From Coemansia sp. RSA 922 (lineage: Eukaryota; Kickxellomycota; Kickxellomycetes; Kickxellales; Kickxellaceae), in NCBI GenBank assembly GCA_027577415.1, contig JANBQS010000376.1:1-19623 (forward strand): a stretch of 19,623 nucleotides of DNA. Direction: 5' to 3'. Below the pieces are notes generated by a model that ran no database searches, was not told the DNA's origin, and saw only the letters and a list, made by a program, of their open reading frames with translations. Shown piece by piece: positions 8,699 through 17,186 of this stretch (its first letter is position 1; each line of letters begins with the position of its first letter). Made by a program: the position numbers and the translations under genes.

Positions 8699-9946
8699 CT
8701 ACCAATTGCGCACATTGTTGCGAGAAAAGACTTTGACCAAATCAGTACGATCGGCTTCCATCATCTGGTGCAAGTCATCGGGCACGTCGGCGTCCTTTAG
8801 CAACAACGAGTCGGCGGCAGTAGCTACCGACGCAGCCATAAAACCCTCAACAACAGACTTTAGACCATCGCCAGTCTGCTTAAAGTCCGGGTATGCGTTA
8901 GCCTCGAGCATAAAGGCATTACAGTCCTCGTCCAGCAAAAAGTCAAACCCAAACTGCTCGATACAGTTGCCCCAGGCCTGGAACGAAGTGGACTCGTTGG
9001 ACACAGCAGCAAAAGTGTCAGAGAGGATCTTGCAGATCTGGTCAAAGATCCGGTCGAGCTTATCCTGTGCCAAGTCCAGGCTCCAGAACAGCCGCACGGC
9101 ATCCGATTCATCAAATCCTTCGTGCTTGGCTTGCAGGCAGGTGTTGGTCAGATGCGCGCGCTGGTCGTCCAGGTCGCCGGCTGACTCGGTGTATGGCCTT
9201 GGCGCAAAAAGTGCCAGCATATGGCGATATACAAAGACGTCGAGATCGCCAGCAGCCAGCACATAGACTCGTAGATGGAACTTACGGTTACCATGCGTAG
9301 GCAGCAACAGCGGGCGGTTGATGTAGCGCTGGATAACCCACTCACGGATCTGAGACACGGCTTGGCCGGACTTCTCGTCCTCATCCTCCTCTTCGTCATC
9401 GGATTCAAACTCACTCTCAAGCAGAGACTCCAAGCGCTCTCTCGTATCAAACACATAGATCCCGGCCCCGCGCCCAGTCAACGACGGCTTGAGGATAAAC
9501 TGCTCACGCAACCGCGGGTCATCGACTCCCTCATTCGCCTGCATACCGTTCTCAACCTCATAGCACTCCATCAGCGCCTCATCCAAGTAGTCGACATCAT
9601 CCAACTCGAAGATCCATGTGTCGGGTACCCCTGTCTTTAGTATGGAGTCGGGATTCTTGGCGACAAACAACTGGATGTTGAACGCCATTTGAGCTTTGCG
9701 AATAAGACCCTTGCGTATGCAGTAGGCGTTAGCAAATACTGTGGTGGACCGGTGGACAGTGTCCCAGTCGATCTTTTCGTATTCGCGCCAATGCATCAAC
9801 CGAGTAGAAGCGTTGATGGGCTCGGCGGTCTGGACTGCCAGCAGCGGTGCGTATTTGGCAAAGGCGGCGAGGAGAATGTCCTGGACATAGGGCTCGTCCA
9901 TTTCGACGAAAACCGTCGCTATGGCGGTAGTTGGTTCTGCTGACAT
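8699..9946 (-). CDS. Tubulin-tyrosine-ligase (TTL) family protein
   Basis: A 415-residue protein with the ATP-grasp fold of the TTL family, whose members ligate amino acids to tubulin or other proteins. The frame continues to a TTG at 9955, but the first ATG is at 9946. Visible motifs in order are ILKPSLTGRGAGI (K153, ATP-binding), an acidic insert at about 178-192 (ESDDEEEDEDEK), VIQRYINRPLLL (204-215), RKFHLRVYVL (221-230), HLTNTCLQ (265-272, with N268), and FGFDFLLDED through LEANAYPDF (E348 and N350 as metal ligands). All residues expected for catalysis appear present, so it is probably active. Fungal relatives include the TTL half of yeast Pby1, a P-body-associated protein; the SurE-like half of Pby1 is absent here. 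The substrate could be tubulin or something else. The stop lies 33 bp from that of the second ABCG gene on the other strand, so their 3' UTRs almost certainly overlap. Confidence 0.88.
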   Translation of the reverse strand: MSAEPTTAIATVFVEMDEPYVQDILLAAFAKYAPLLAVQTAEPINASTRLMHWREYEKIDWDTVHRSTTVFANAYCIRKGLIRKAQMAFNIQLFVAKNPDSILKTGVPDTWIFELDDVDYLDEALMECYEVENGMQANEGVDDPRLREQFILKPSLTGRGAGIYVFDTRERLESLLESEFESDDEEEDEDEKSGQAVSQIREWVIQRYINRPLLLPTHGNRKFHLRVYVLAAGDLDVFVYRHMLALFAPRPYTESAGDLDDQRAHLTNTCLQAKHEGFDESDAVRLFWSLDLAQDKLDRIFDQICKILSDTFAAVSNESTSFQAWGNCIEQFGFDFLLDEDCNAFMLEANAYPDFKQTGDGLKSVVEGFMAASVATAADSLLLKDADVPDDLHQMMEADRTDLVKVFSRNNVRNW

Positions 9947-10063
9947 TATTGACAAGAGAATAAAAATAAAAAGATAAATTGGTCTTTGATTCGAAAGAGA
10001 AAGAAAAAGGCAGAACTTGGATTTCCTTTTTTGGTACCCCCTGGTCAGAAATGGAAAAGAAAA

Positions 10064-10069
10064 TTTATT
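10064..10069 (-). terminator. AATAAA polyadenylation signal, Bem46-type gene
   Basis: On the minus strand AATAAA lies about 25 nt after the hydrolase stop codon. It is within the 147-bp gap before the TTL gene start. Confidence 0.45.
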
Positions 10070-10093
10070 TACGAAAAAAAAAAAAATTGGCGA

Positions 10094-11331
10094 CTAGTCG
10101 TTCTTCTTGGCTGGCTCAGATACACTAGCTGTTGTAACCGGCGACTCGCGCTCCGAGTTTGAGTAGCTCTTGTCGGCCGATGCAGACTCTACCCTGTAGA
10201 TATTCTCGCCGTCCGATTTCTCAATAGAGTCGCGCGGCTCCAATGCCACCAGGCGACCTGTCGGCACATAGGGCTCAGCAGCATCAACAGTGTCCTTCCA
10301 CCACTTTGCGATGGCCTCAAAGTACCCAGGCTGAGCAAACGTGTCGTTGTGCTTACCAGCAGCAAACTCCTCCCAAGTGACCTTCATACGCTTCCCGTCC
10401 TGGTTGCGCGACAAAAGCTCGTACAACTTGCGCATATGCGGCGGCGGCACCAGATCGTCCTGCAAGCCCGACAAAAAGAGCGTCGGCACACTGCTGATCT
10501 GGCGCACAACTTTCTCCGAGTCCCACTTCTCCGACGCCAAAAAGGTTACCCACTTGAGAATAGGCAAGACGCTAGGGATGAGCTTGCCAATGGACAAGAA
10601 GGTGTTCTCCAAAATGATACCAGCAAACTCGGGCTCGTTGGCAGCGACAATGTCTATTGCCACGGCGCCGCCCAGGGACTGTCCATATGCCACAAGCTTC
10701 GTGTTGGCTGTCAGTGGGTGCGAGCGAATAAACTCCAGCGCAGTAAGTGCGTCTGTTTTAATTCCAGCCTCCGATGGGTGTCCGTCTGACAGACCGTATC
10801 CGCGGTACGACAGCATAAACACGTTGCATCCCAGCATGTCGTACATCAGCTTTGCCACGGGCAGTCGGTGGCCCATGTTGCCAGCATTGGCATGGAAGTA
10901 AAGCACTGTCGATGCGCGCCGCGTCTCCTCATCTGTCGCCCGCTTAATAAGGTATCCGCGAATCAACACCTTGTCTGGTGTCTCCAAGCGAATATCGTCA
11001 AAATGTGGCATACCAAATTGTGAGGGCAGAGTAACCTACAGACGTGCAAGGCCAAAAAAGAGTGTGGGTGGGTTAGTACCTTCAGCAGGCATAAAAGTAC
11101 GTTGTAAGCGCAGTTGTCAGTGCATCAGATGCGTACCCGGTCGCGTGAATGAGCTGGAAAGGCTGCGGGATAGACCATGTCGCGCTGAAACATCCATACG
11201 ATAGTCAGTGCAATCAACACCAGGCTGGCCACCACGGCCAAGCCGTAATATGTGATAGTAGGAGCCCAGCTGGCAATAGATGCAAGTGTCTCCTCGGCTC
11301 CGCCCAGGTATGCGAGAATGGCATACAGCAT
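10094..11331 (-). CDS. Bem46/ABHD13-type alpha/beta hydrolase, two exons
   Basis: A spliced gene encoding 378 residues: exon 1 at 11331-11137 (65 residues) and exon 2 at 11035-10094 (313 residues). Exon 1 gives an N-terminal membrane anchor (about residues 27-47) and the MVYPAAFPAHSRDR segment. It joins in phase 0 to VTLPSQFGMPHFDD, which together match the N-terminal pattern of Bem46/ABHD13 proteins. The hydrolase core has the oxyanion-loop-like HANAGNMGHR, nucleophile elbow GQSLGG (Ser185), acid Asp258 or 259 in SGLQDDLVPP, and His294 in GKHND. The C-terminal 50 or so residues are a Ser- and Glu-rich tail. Family members are ER or plasma-membrane linked and act in fungal polarity, but the substrate is unknown. 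The downstream ATG at 11011 alone would give a 305-residue protein missing the anchor. The gene shares a 319-bp head-to-head promoter region with the mitochondrial carrier. Confidence 0.9.
11036..11136 (-). other. Spliceosomal intron of the Bem46-type gene
   Basis: A 101-nt intron, read on the minus strand. The donor is CGG|GTACGC at 11136, a perfect TACTAAC branch point lies at 11078-11072, a pyrimidine-rich stretch follows, and the acceptor is TGTAG|GTT at 11036. It is phase 0. In-frame stops occur within it, so it must be removed. Splicing restores a family-typical N-terminus, which is strong support. Confidence 0.9.
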
Positions 11332-11650
11332 TTTGCGAATCGACTGATAAAAAATAAATAAATATAATAAATAAAAATTTAGCAACAGGAGACGAAAAAA
11401 GACGTTTCTTCAAAACACAGAGGAACCCCCGTGATCTGGCACACTAGCTGATTATGATTAATATCTGCCAGATCTTTGAGTCATCTGTTTTTTTCTCACA
11501 CACCGGCGCATCGGGACGTACAAGGCTTGCATCGATCGAGAGAGGCGCTCATTCATATCTCTTTCTCTCTCTTGATTCATCATCTTCCCTTCAGTTATTT
11601 TTCGTCTCTCAGGCTCTCTCGTACGGTGTACTAATTCGCATAGCAAAAAA
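11332..11650. promoter_or_regulatory. Divergent promoter region, hydrolase (-) and mitochondrial carrier (+)
   Basis: 319 bp separate the two start codons. The hydrolase side is A/T-rich (AATAAATAAATATAATAAATAA-like, 11347-11376). The carrier side is a pyrimidine-rich TCTTTCTCTCTC tract around 11560-11605. No other gene is visible. Shared regulation is possible but unproven. Confidence 0.5.
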
Positions 11651-12574
11651 ATGGAGACAACAGTTGGCGTAACACCGAACAAAAAGGCCGTGCCCAAGGC
11701 GGTTGGCGAGTTTGTTGCTGGTACGATGGGCGGCTGGGCGCAAGTCTTTGTCGGCCACCCGTTCGACACCATCAAGGTGCGCATGCAAACGCAGCCCAGC
11801 CCTCCTATTTACTCGGGCGGCATGGACTGCCTGCGCGCGACGCTCAAGGGCGAAGGCGCCATGGGCCTTTACAAGGGCGTAACCTCGCCTCTAGCCGGTA
11901 TTGGCTTTTGTAACGCAGTGGTGTTTGCCGCCAACGGTTTCTTCCTGCGCTTGCTGCAGAGCAACTCTTCGGAGCCCTTGACTTTGGCTCAGAAGGCTGT
12001 GGCTGGCGGTTTGGCTGGTGGCGTCATGTCGTTCCTCAATTGCCCCGTCGAGCTGCTCAAGGTCAAGTTGCAAACTCAGTATGGCTCAGCAGCAGCAGCA
12101 GTAGCTGGTCATAAGCCCTATACTGGCGTGTTCAACTGCGGCGTACGGACATTCCAAGAGCGCGGACTGCGTGGTCTTTACCGTGGTCTGGGGATCACTA
12201 TCTTGCGCGACATCCCGAGCTTCTGGGCATACTTTGGACTGTACGAGGGCGTGAAGGCTGCCTTGGTCTACCGCCGCTTGGGCGTGACTGATGGATCCAA
12301 GAGCAATGGCCTCGAGCAGTTTTTGGCTGGTGGCTTTGCCGGCATCTCTGCCTGGCTGACTGCCTACCCGCAAGACGTCATAAAGTCGCGCGTGCAAATG
12401 GGCTACAAGTACAAGTCAGCAACCGACGCCTTCAAGGCCCTGCTGGTCGAGGCAAAGGGCGGCAACTGGCGCATATTCTTCCGGGGCTTTGGCCCCACTA
12501 TCCTTCGTGCCTTCCCCGCGAACGCAGCCACATTTGTTGCCTACGAGTGGACTATGAAGGCCATGCATCTGTAA
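11651..12574 (+). CDS. Mitochondrial carrier (SLC25) protein, carnitine/acylcarnitine-basic amino acid carrier group
   Basis: A 307-residue inner-membrane carrier with three tandem repeats of about 100 residues, each with two helices. The repeat signatures are HPFDTIKVRMQ (from residue 36), CPVELLKVKLQ (from 131) and YPQDVIKSRVQ (from 239). Every repeat keeps the matrix salt-bridge residues (P-x-D/E-x-x-K). The length is standard for the family. The even-helix motifs RDIPSFWAYFGLYE (from 186) and RAFPANAATFVAYEW (from 286) resemble the group containing SLC25A20, SLC25A29, yeast Crc1 and Ymc1. The exact substrate (acylcarnitine, basic amino acids or related) needs a phylogeny. A short Ala run at 147-151 is encoded by an AGC-type repeat. 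ATG 11651 is the first start after the pyrimidine-rich leader. Codon use is GC-rich and biased, suggesting good expression. Confidence 0.92.
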   Translation: METTVGVTPNKKAVPKAVGEFVAGTMGGWAQVFVGHPFDTIKVRMQTQPSPPIYSGGMDCLRATLKGEGAMGLYKGVTSPLAGIGFCNAVVFAANGFFLRLLQSNSSEPLTLAQKAVAGGLAGGVMSFLNCPVELLKVKLQTQYGSAAAAVAGHKPYTGVFNCGVRTFQERGLRGLYRGLGITILRDIPSFWAYFGLYEGVKAALVYRRLGVTDGSKSNGLEQFLAGGFAGISAWLTAYPQDVIKSRVQMGYKYKSATDAFKALLVEAKGGNWRIFFRGFGPTILRAFPANAATFVAYEWTMKAMHL

Positions 12575-12811
12575 TTCAGCATCTTTCTTTTTCATTAGTA
12601 ATGACCTTTGCGTATAGACTATTGCACACACGATCATGGCAATCCAGCTCCAAGACCCTTGAAGTTACTGCACGATACTACTGTCGTTTCAGCATTCTTT
12701 TCATTTGCTACGCCTTACTCCATCTCGCTAGAATGCTTCTAACCATCCCCGCCTTTCCCTTACGCGCTTTTTTCTCACTTACAAAAATCGTTCCTTTTAT
12801 TGCGATACTAC

Positions 12812-13888
12812 ATGAGCTATTCGATCGCGAGCCTGACAGACAGCATTGCGTCGTCGACGCAGACTCTTGAACTGGACAGCCTGCGCGCTCACCACACACA
12901 GGCCTTGGTCAACATTGTCAGTAGCTGTTTGTATCCGACACCAATAGATGCGGCTGCACTGAAGCGATCGCTTATTGAACTGCGGAGACATCTCGAATCG
13001 CCGCTCAGCTGTGCGCAGAGCCACCCGGCTACCGAAACCAATGCTGTAGAGATCATTGAACACATCATGTTGTGCTGGGTATGTGCTCGTGCCGCCCAGG
13101 CCGATGCGCAAAACTACAGTATGAAAAACATTGTAAAGACCAGTGACGGCCGATTCGACAAGTACGCTGATTTGCCAGAGCAGATCATATCTGAAGCCAT
13201 CCAGTGTACCTCGTATTTAGCTACGATGAGCGTAGGAATCGCTGCCGTGGCCAAGACCTCATTGCCGACCAGTATTTCGCTCGCACTTGGCTTTTCACAT
13301 TGCCCCATGGTGCTCACATATGCGTTTCGTACGTTGACTAAACTCTGTACTAAGCATTCGGTTAAGCGAGCCAAGGCCGATGGCCGGTGGGAGGCGGAGA
13401 TGGGAATCTACTCTGTACTTGATGCATTTACTAGCGCTCAATCTGCCTTGGGTCTGCGTAATCGGTTCGACTCACTGGCTCATGCCGCGTTCTCCTTTGC
13501 CACCGATTCTCTTACCCATCTATCCGCCGATCCACCACCTAGCGATTCTGACTCTATCTGTAGTGACCAGACGAGGGAGGAAAGGAGATTCGATCTGTCA
13601 TTGTTCCCTTCTATGAAACTTCCTACTGTGCGAGTTGAGGAGCGTGCGCTCATTAGCGCTTTATCCTTGGTCAATGCTCTTATCAATGCACACGATACTG
13701 TAGAGGCTAGACTGCGAATGCGTCGCGAATTGCTAGATACACCTTTGTACCAGTGTATGAAGCTGTTGGAGGTGCCCGAGTTTGAACCCACTCTGGCCTA
13801 CTATGAAACTAGGCGGTTTAGACGAGCCTACGCTAGTGATATTAAAGCCTGCGATCCACAAACGTCCTCCACCAATTCCTCTACATAG
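12812..13888 (+). CDS. Formin N-terminal GBD/FH3-like protein lacking FH1 and FH2
   Basis: A 358-residue, mostly helical protein. The frame opens at a TTG (12800) but the first ATG is 12812. I do not recognise residues 1-110. From about 155 to 322 the pattern resembles the armadillo-like FH3 region of diaphanous-type formins. A leucine-rich helix, YAFRTLTKLCTKH (170-182), is followed by GIYSVLDAFTS (198-208), RNRFDSLAHAAFS (216-228), a Ser/Asp-rich loop (about 238-256), then EERALISALSLVNALINAHD (276-295) with RLRMRRELLD (300-309). That last block matches the 'INAL(V/I)N ... R..LR.E(F/L)' pattern of formin FH3 domains. The frame stops at 13888, and no FH1 proline tracts or FH2 actin-binding sequence follow within the next 900 bp. 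If correct, it could bind Rho GTPases or formin partners at the cortex without nucleating actin. Family assignment is by eye and moderate. Confidence 0.6.
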   Translation: MSYSIASLTDSIASSTQTLELDSLRAHHTQALVNIVSSCLYPTPIDAAALKRSLIELRRHLESPLSCAQSHPATETNAVEIIEHIMLCWVCARAAQADAQNYSMKNIVKTSDGRFDKYADLPEQIISEAIQCTSYLATMSVGIAAVAKTSLPTSISLALGFSHCPMVLTYAFRTLTKLCTKHSVKRAKADGRWEAEMGIYSVLDAFTSAQSALGLRNRFDSLAHAAFSFATDSLTHLSADPPPSDSDSICSDQTREERRFDLSLFPSMKLPTVRVEERALISALSLVNALINAHDTVEARLRMRRELLDTPLYQCMKLLEVPEFEPTLAYYETRRFRRAYASDIKACDPQTSSTNSST

Positions 13889-14795
13889 CGCTTGATAGCA
13901 ATTAGTAATGCACATTTCAAAAAGTACCACGGAGCCAGGTAAAATACGTACTCTTTTCTTTTTTTCTCCTTCCATCGATGCATATCGCATTATCGGCCCT
14001 GGCCGGATTAAAGACTTGATAATGGACATGGATCTGCTACTATGCTTCTTTTCAGCTGCCTCTCCACTGAGTCAGTGTTGGCAGAATTAGCAAGCTGACT
14101 GTTTAGTGACCTGGTATTTCCTATTTCGCCATAAAAGTCGATAAGAAAAAACGCAATTTCCGTGAAAACAAAGTCCGTCTTTGTTTTTCAGGTACACGCA
14201 TTGTGTATTAGTAATACTCTTGTGACAGAAATAGCAAAACCAGTCACTCGCCTGTCGTTATCCTTTTGATGGTCAATGCAGATCCTGAAAAGGGGACGTA
14301 AATCTCTTTACAACCCTTTCTCTTTATCTACCAGCTGTGACAAATCAAATTTGCTGCGGCACCAGAATAGAACACTGAAAAAGCAAATGGAAGCACAGAG
14401 AACCTTTTTTTAAGGGTGCTTTTGCCCTTTTTTTGTAGAATATTCGTCAAGAAGAGACATCTAAATGATTGCCGATTGAAAGCACAGAAAGGCCTATTAG
14501 AAGTCGTGATCCTGATTTTTTTTTTATAGTTTTCCTGTATTGCGCCTTCCGCAGCACAGTTGCAAAAGAAAAAAGAGCCACATTGCTTGGGCCGCAGCAC
14601 AGGCGTCGCTCAACCAAGTTTACTTGTATCCGTTTTCTACCAGGCATGCCAGAAGGTGTCATCCATCCTGGTATAAATTGGCAACTCTGTGGCCTTCCTC
14701 CAGAGTATTCTAAACTATCATCACTTTTTACTCATATTACTGTTATTGGCAACACCATCGCCACAATATCCACCCTTACCGCCACACTACCTACT
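13889..14795. other. Intergenic region, no gene seen
   Basis: 907 bp that I cannot assign to a gene. Open frames on both strands are short and lack ATG starts or sensible composition. Poly-T and poly-A runs are frequent. Nothing resembling FH1 or FH2 exons follows the preceding gene. The right end carries the TATA box and leader of the small gene at 14796. Confidence 0.55.
14672..14677 (+). promoter_or_regulatory. TATA box of the 74-aa gene
   Basis: TATAAA 119 bp before ATG 14796. It lies downstream of an earlier in-frame ATG at 14646, which argues that translation begins at 14796 rather than 14646. Confidence 0.55.
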
Positions 14796-15020
14796 ATGGA
14801 CTCAGCCTCAACTTCGACACCCTCAAAGACATCGGCCATGTTTAGCAAGCTGTTCGCACACAAGCAATCTTCGCCCAAAGAGGACACAAAGACATCGCTC
14901 TCAAGCCGCTCTTCTGCGACCTTTGATCTCACGGCACAGGAGAACAACGCACAACAGACAAAGACTACAACTCACAAGCCAAACTACGAGGCGCGTGTCG
15001 CATCTGCGCTAGCAAAATAG
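14796..15020 (+). CDS. Small Ser/Thr-rich protein, 74 aa
   Basis: I do not recognise this protein. It begins MDSASTSTPSKTSAMFSKLF and ends in an Ala-rich basic YEARVASALAK. About 40 percent of residues are Ser, Thr or Lys, it has no Cys, and there is no signal peptide or membrane segment. It looks mostly disordered, apart from a possible short helix at each end (MFSKLFAHK and YEARVASALAK). An in-frame ATG 150 bp upstream would give 124 residues, but a TATA box lies between the two. Support for a real gene is the TATA box 119 bp before the start, an AATAAA 95 bp after the stop, and coding-like, GC-rich sequence relative to the flanks. Its role is unknown. Confidence 0.55.
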   Translation: MDSASTSTPSKTSAMFSKLFAHKQSSPKEDTKTSLSSRSSATFDLTAQENNAQQTKTTTHKPNYEARVASALAK

Positions 15021-15781
15021 CTTCCACGAACCGCTACTATTTTGCATTGCTTTTCTTTTTTGTTTTTGTTTACGCCTTTCTATCATCATTTAATCTTTCT
15101 TAAACAATACTGTTCAATAAATGTGTTCTTTTTTATTTTTATTCGGGAAACCTATCCCGCATTCGCACTCGCTCGAAAGGGTTTTCTATTTAAGAAAAAT
15201 TATGAATAGTTAGGAGGCGAAATACCACAACACTTCAGTTTCTAAGAAGCCATTGCACAATTACTACTTGACAATACACCCCCTCTTGCTCTAAGAGTTT
15301 ACAGGTCACTTTGTCCCCTCTTTATTGTGGCTGTTGCTAGTATTTGTTTTGGGGAGAGACTTGTCCCAATTTGACTCTCCCCCACGCCAAGTCTTGATTG
15401 TTGTTACTCCGGATATAGGGGCATCCCCAAGCCTCAGCCAAGCGTTAGATGTGCTAACAAGCAGTTATATGCCAGAGACAATGGCTGACCCATTTTTTTT
15501 TTTCTTCAAGACAATACTAAAAAAGCGCCAGCGCACTCTTTTCTTTTTTGTTTTTGTTGTCAAACTGGCAAAAAAACAAAAGAAGGAAGGTGTAATTGCT
15601 GTTCAAGGCGTCCCTGCACTGGCGGCAGAAATAAAAAGCAGCATCATTTGCATATCAAGCCGATCGGCTGGAAGCTACAAACTGCACCTAATCGATATCT
15701 CCTTTCTTGACTTTTTTTCTATGCCTTTGGACTATACTAGCCGCTCGCCCACTTATTATTTATAGCAACAGCAATCTAAAT
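15021..15781. other. Intergenic region before the acyltransferase
   Basis: 761 bp with no supported gene. A 146-codon open frame (15325-15765) starts with TTG and owes its length to poly-T runs. The left end holds the 3' UTR of the small gene. The rest is presumably the promoter of the acyltransferase, though no clear TATA box is seen. Confidence 0.5.
15116..15121 (+). terminator. AATAAA polyadenylation signal, 74-aa gene
   Basis: Canonical AATAAA 95 bp after the stop codon at 15020, in AT-rich non-coding sequence. Confidence 0.45.
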
Positions 15782-17116
15782 ATGGTAGTTGAGGACAGAA
15801 CGACCGTGGGTACTACAGTGTATCCGCTATCGCCTATAGATATAGCCCAAGGCGACTCTCACATAATGTTCGTATACTTTTACCGCAATCGAGATTGCTC
15901 AAGACCTTTTATGCCTACCGAAGTATTACGACAAGGGTTTCACGTTACTACACGACGGTTCAGCGTACTACTTGGAACTCTAGCACAGGTGGACGGCCGC
16001 ACAGCACTGGTCGAGGACAATTCTCGACCTAACAAGCCGCGCTTTGAGGAAAAGCGTCACAAAATGGAGTTTTCAGAGTTAGAGCGCTCCGAGTACGCAT
16101 GGAGGCAATGGCCGCAAGATCTGGATACAAGGGATATTGCCGAGGCTGCCACCAGCAAATCCAACACGTGTGCGCCGCTTATTTCAGTCCTACTCATTCG
16201 ATTTTCGGGAAACAGTGGTGTGGCAATACGGGTAAAGATACGACACAGCGTTCTGGACGGATTGGGATTTACTAGCTTTATGAGTTACTGGTCCGCAGTT
16301 ACTCGCCAATACCGTGGTCCTTGCAGCGCTCCTATCGAGTTGACGAGATATCGCTTAGAATTTGACCGCGATTTGCTCTTACACGCCGTAAACTATTCGC
16401 CTACTGTCGCAGATATCCATGCAGCAGAAATCAATGATACAGCTGCCTTAGAGGATAGCACAACTCCACAAGCTATAGAGCCGTCCAGTATGCACGTTAT
16501 CAGGTTTTCGGCTCAGTCCCTGCAGCGCCTGAGACGTGATTTTGGATCTGCGTCCGCCAGCGTATCTGTAAACGACGTACTCAGTGTGCTTTTATGGCGA
16601 TCCTTTACGCGAGCCAGCTCAACGTCCACACACACGCGTATCTTGCTTGCTTGCGATGTGCGAAAGCGCATCAGTTTATCTCCGGTGTATATGGGCAACG
16701 CGTCGTTTCCGCTTCAACTGAGCACTTCACGCGATCAGCTACTGGATCGGCCACTATCAGAGGGCGCCCAACTTATCCGCAACAGTGTCTCGCATGTGAA
16801 CTCAAACTATATACGCGAGTGTCTCGAAATGCTGGAATACAACAAGCCGATTTTGGGGGCCGACGAGTGGGATGGCGATAAAAGTACGTTTTTCTGCTGC
16901 ACAAACTGCTCTCGATTCGGATTTTACGATACTGACTTTGGGTGTGGTACTCCGGAGAAGGTTATGATTCCACACTACTTGACGACCGGGTTTTCTATTT
17001 GGCTACCAACCAAGGACGCCGGTGGAATTGACGTAGTTATCAGCATGTTGGACTCGTCTTTTGATAGCTTCTGCTTAGATAGGGAGCTACTGGAGTATGG
17101 TCAAATTATATTATAA
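15782..17116 (+). CDS. HXXXD-type (BAHD-like) acyltransferase
   Basis: A 444-residue acyl-CoA-dependent transferase of the Pfam 'Transferase' family, which includes plant BAHD enzymes and fungal O-acetyltransferases. The frame continues upstream to a TTG at 15707, but the first ATG is 15782. The N-terminal VYPLSPIDIAQGDSHIMFVY matches the family start ('LS.lD'). The catalytic motif HSVLDG is at 155-160 (His155, Asp159), in a hydrophobic helix as expected. YMGNASFPL (303-311) corresponds to the conserved Asn region after the crossover loop. SRFGFYDTDFGCGTP (377-391) is the structural DFGWG motif with Cys in place of Trp. Length and motif order are complete, so the enzyme is probably functional. 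The acceptor (an alcohol or amine of a secondary metabolite or polyamine) is unknown. No other biosynthetic genes adjoin it. It is tail to tail with the forkhead gene, 70 bp apart. Confidence 0.9.
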   Translation: MVVEDRTTVGTTVYPLSPIDIAQGDSHIMFVYFYRNRDCSRPFMPTEVLRQGFHVTTRRFSVLLGTLAQVDGRTALVEDNSRPNKPRFEEKRHKMEFSELERSEYAWRQWPQDLDTRDIAEAATSKSNTCAPLISVLLIRFSGNSGVAIRVKIRHSVLDGLGFTSFMSYWSAVTRQYRGPCSAPIELTRYRLEFDRDLLLHAVNYSPTVADIHAAEINDTAALEDSTTPQAIEPSSMHVIRFSAQSLQRLRRDFGSASASVSVNDVLSVLLWRSFTRASSTSTHTRILLACDVRKRISLSPVYMGNASFPLQLSTSRDQLLDRPLSEGAQLIRNSVSHVNSNYIRECLEMLEYNKPILGADEWDGDKSTFFCCTNCSRFGFYDTDFGCGTPEKVMIPHYLTTGFSIWLPTKDAGGIDVVISMLDSSFDSFCLDRELLEYGQIIL

Positions 17117-17186
17117 AATGTTTTGCATTTTGATAGACTTAAATTAATGAGTAACTTTTTAGATTGTGGTTAGTACACGAGGGCAT

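Noticed and set aside
13464..13474. GGTTCGACTCA, close to a tRNA B-box
   Set aside because: It lies within the FH3-like coding region. No matching acceptor stem, A-box or anticodon arm is visible around it.
14646..14795. Upstream in-frame ATG extending the small gene to 124 residues
   Set aside because: A TATA box at 14672-14677 lies downstream of this ATG, so the mRNA probably does not include it. The added residues do not look conserved or domain-like.
15325..15765. 146-codon plus-strand open frame before the acyltransferase
   Set aside because: It starts with TTG, contains Phe and Lys runs that are only translated poly-T and poly-A tracts, and resembles no protein.
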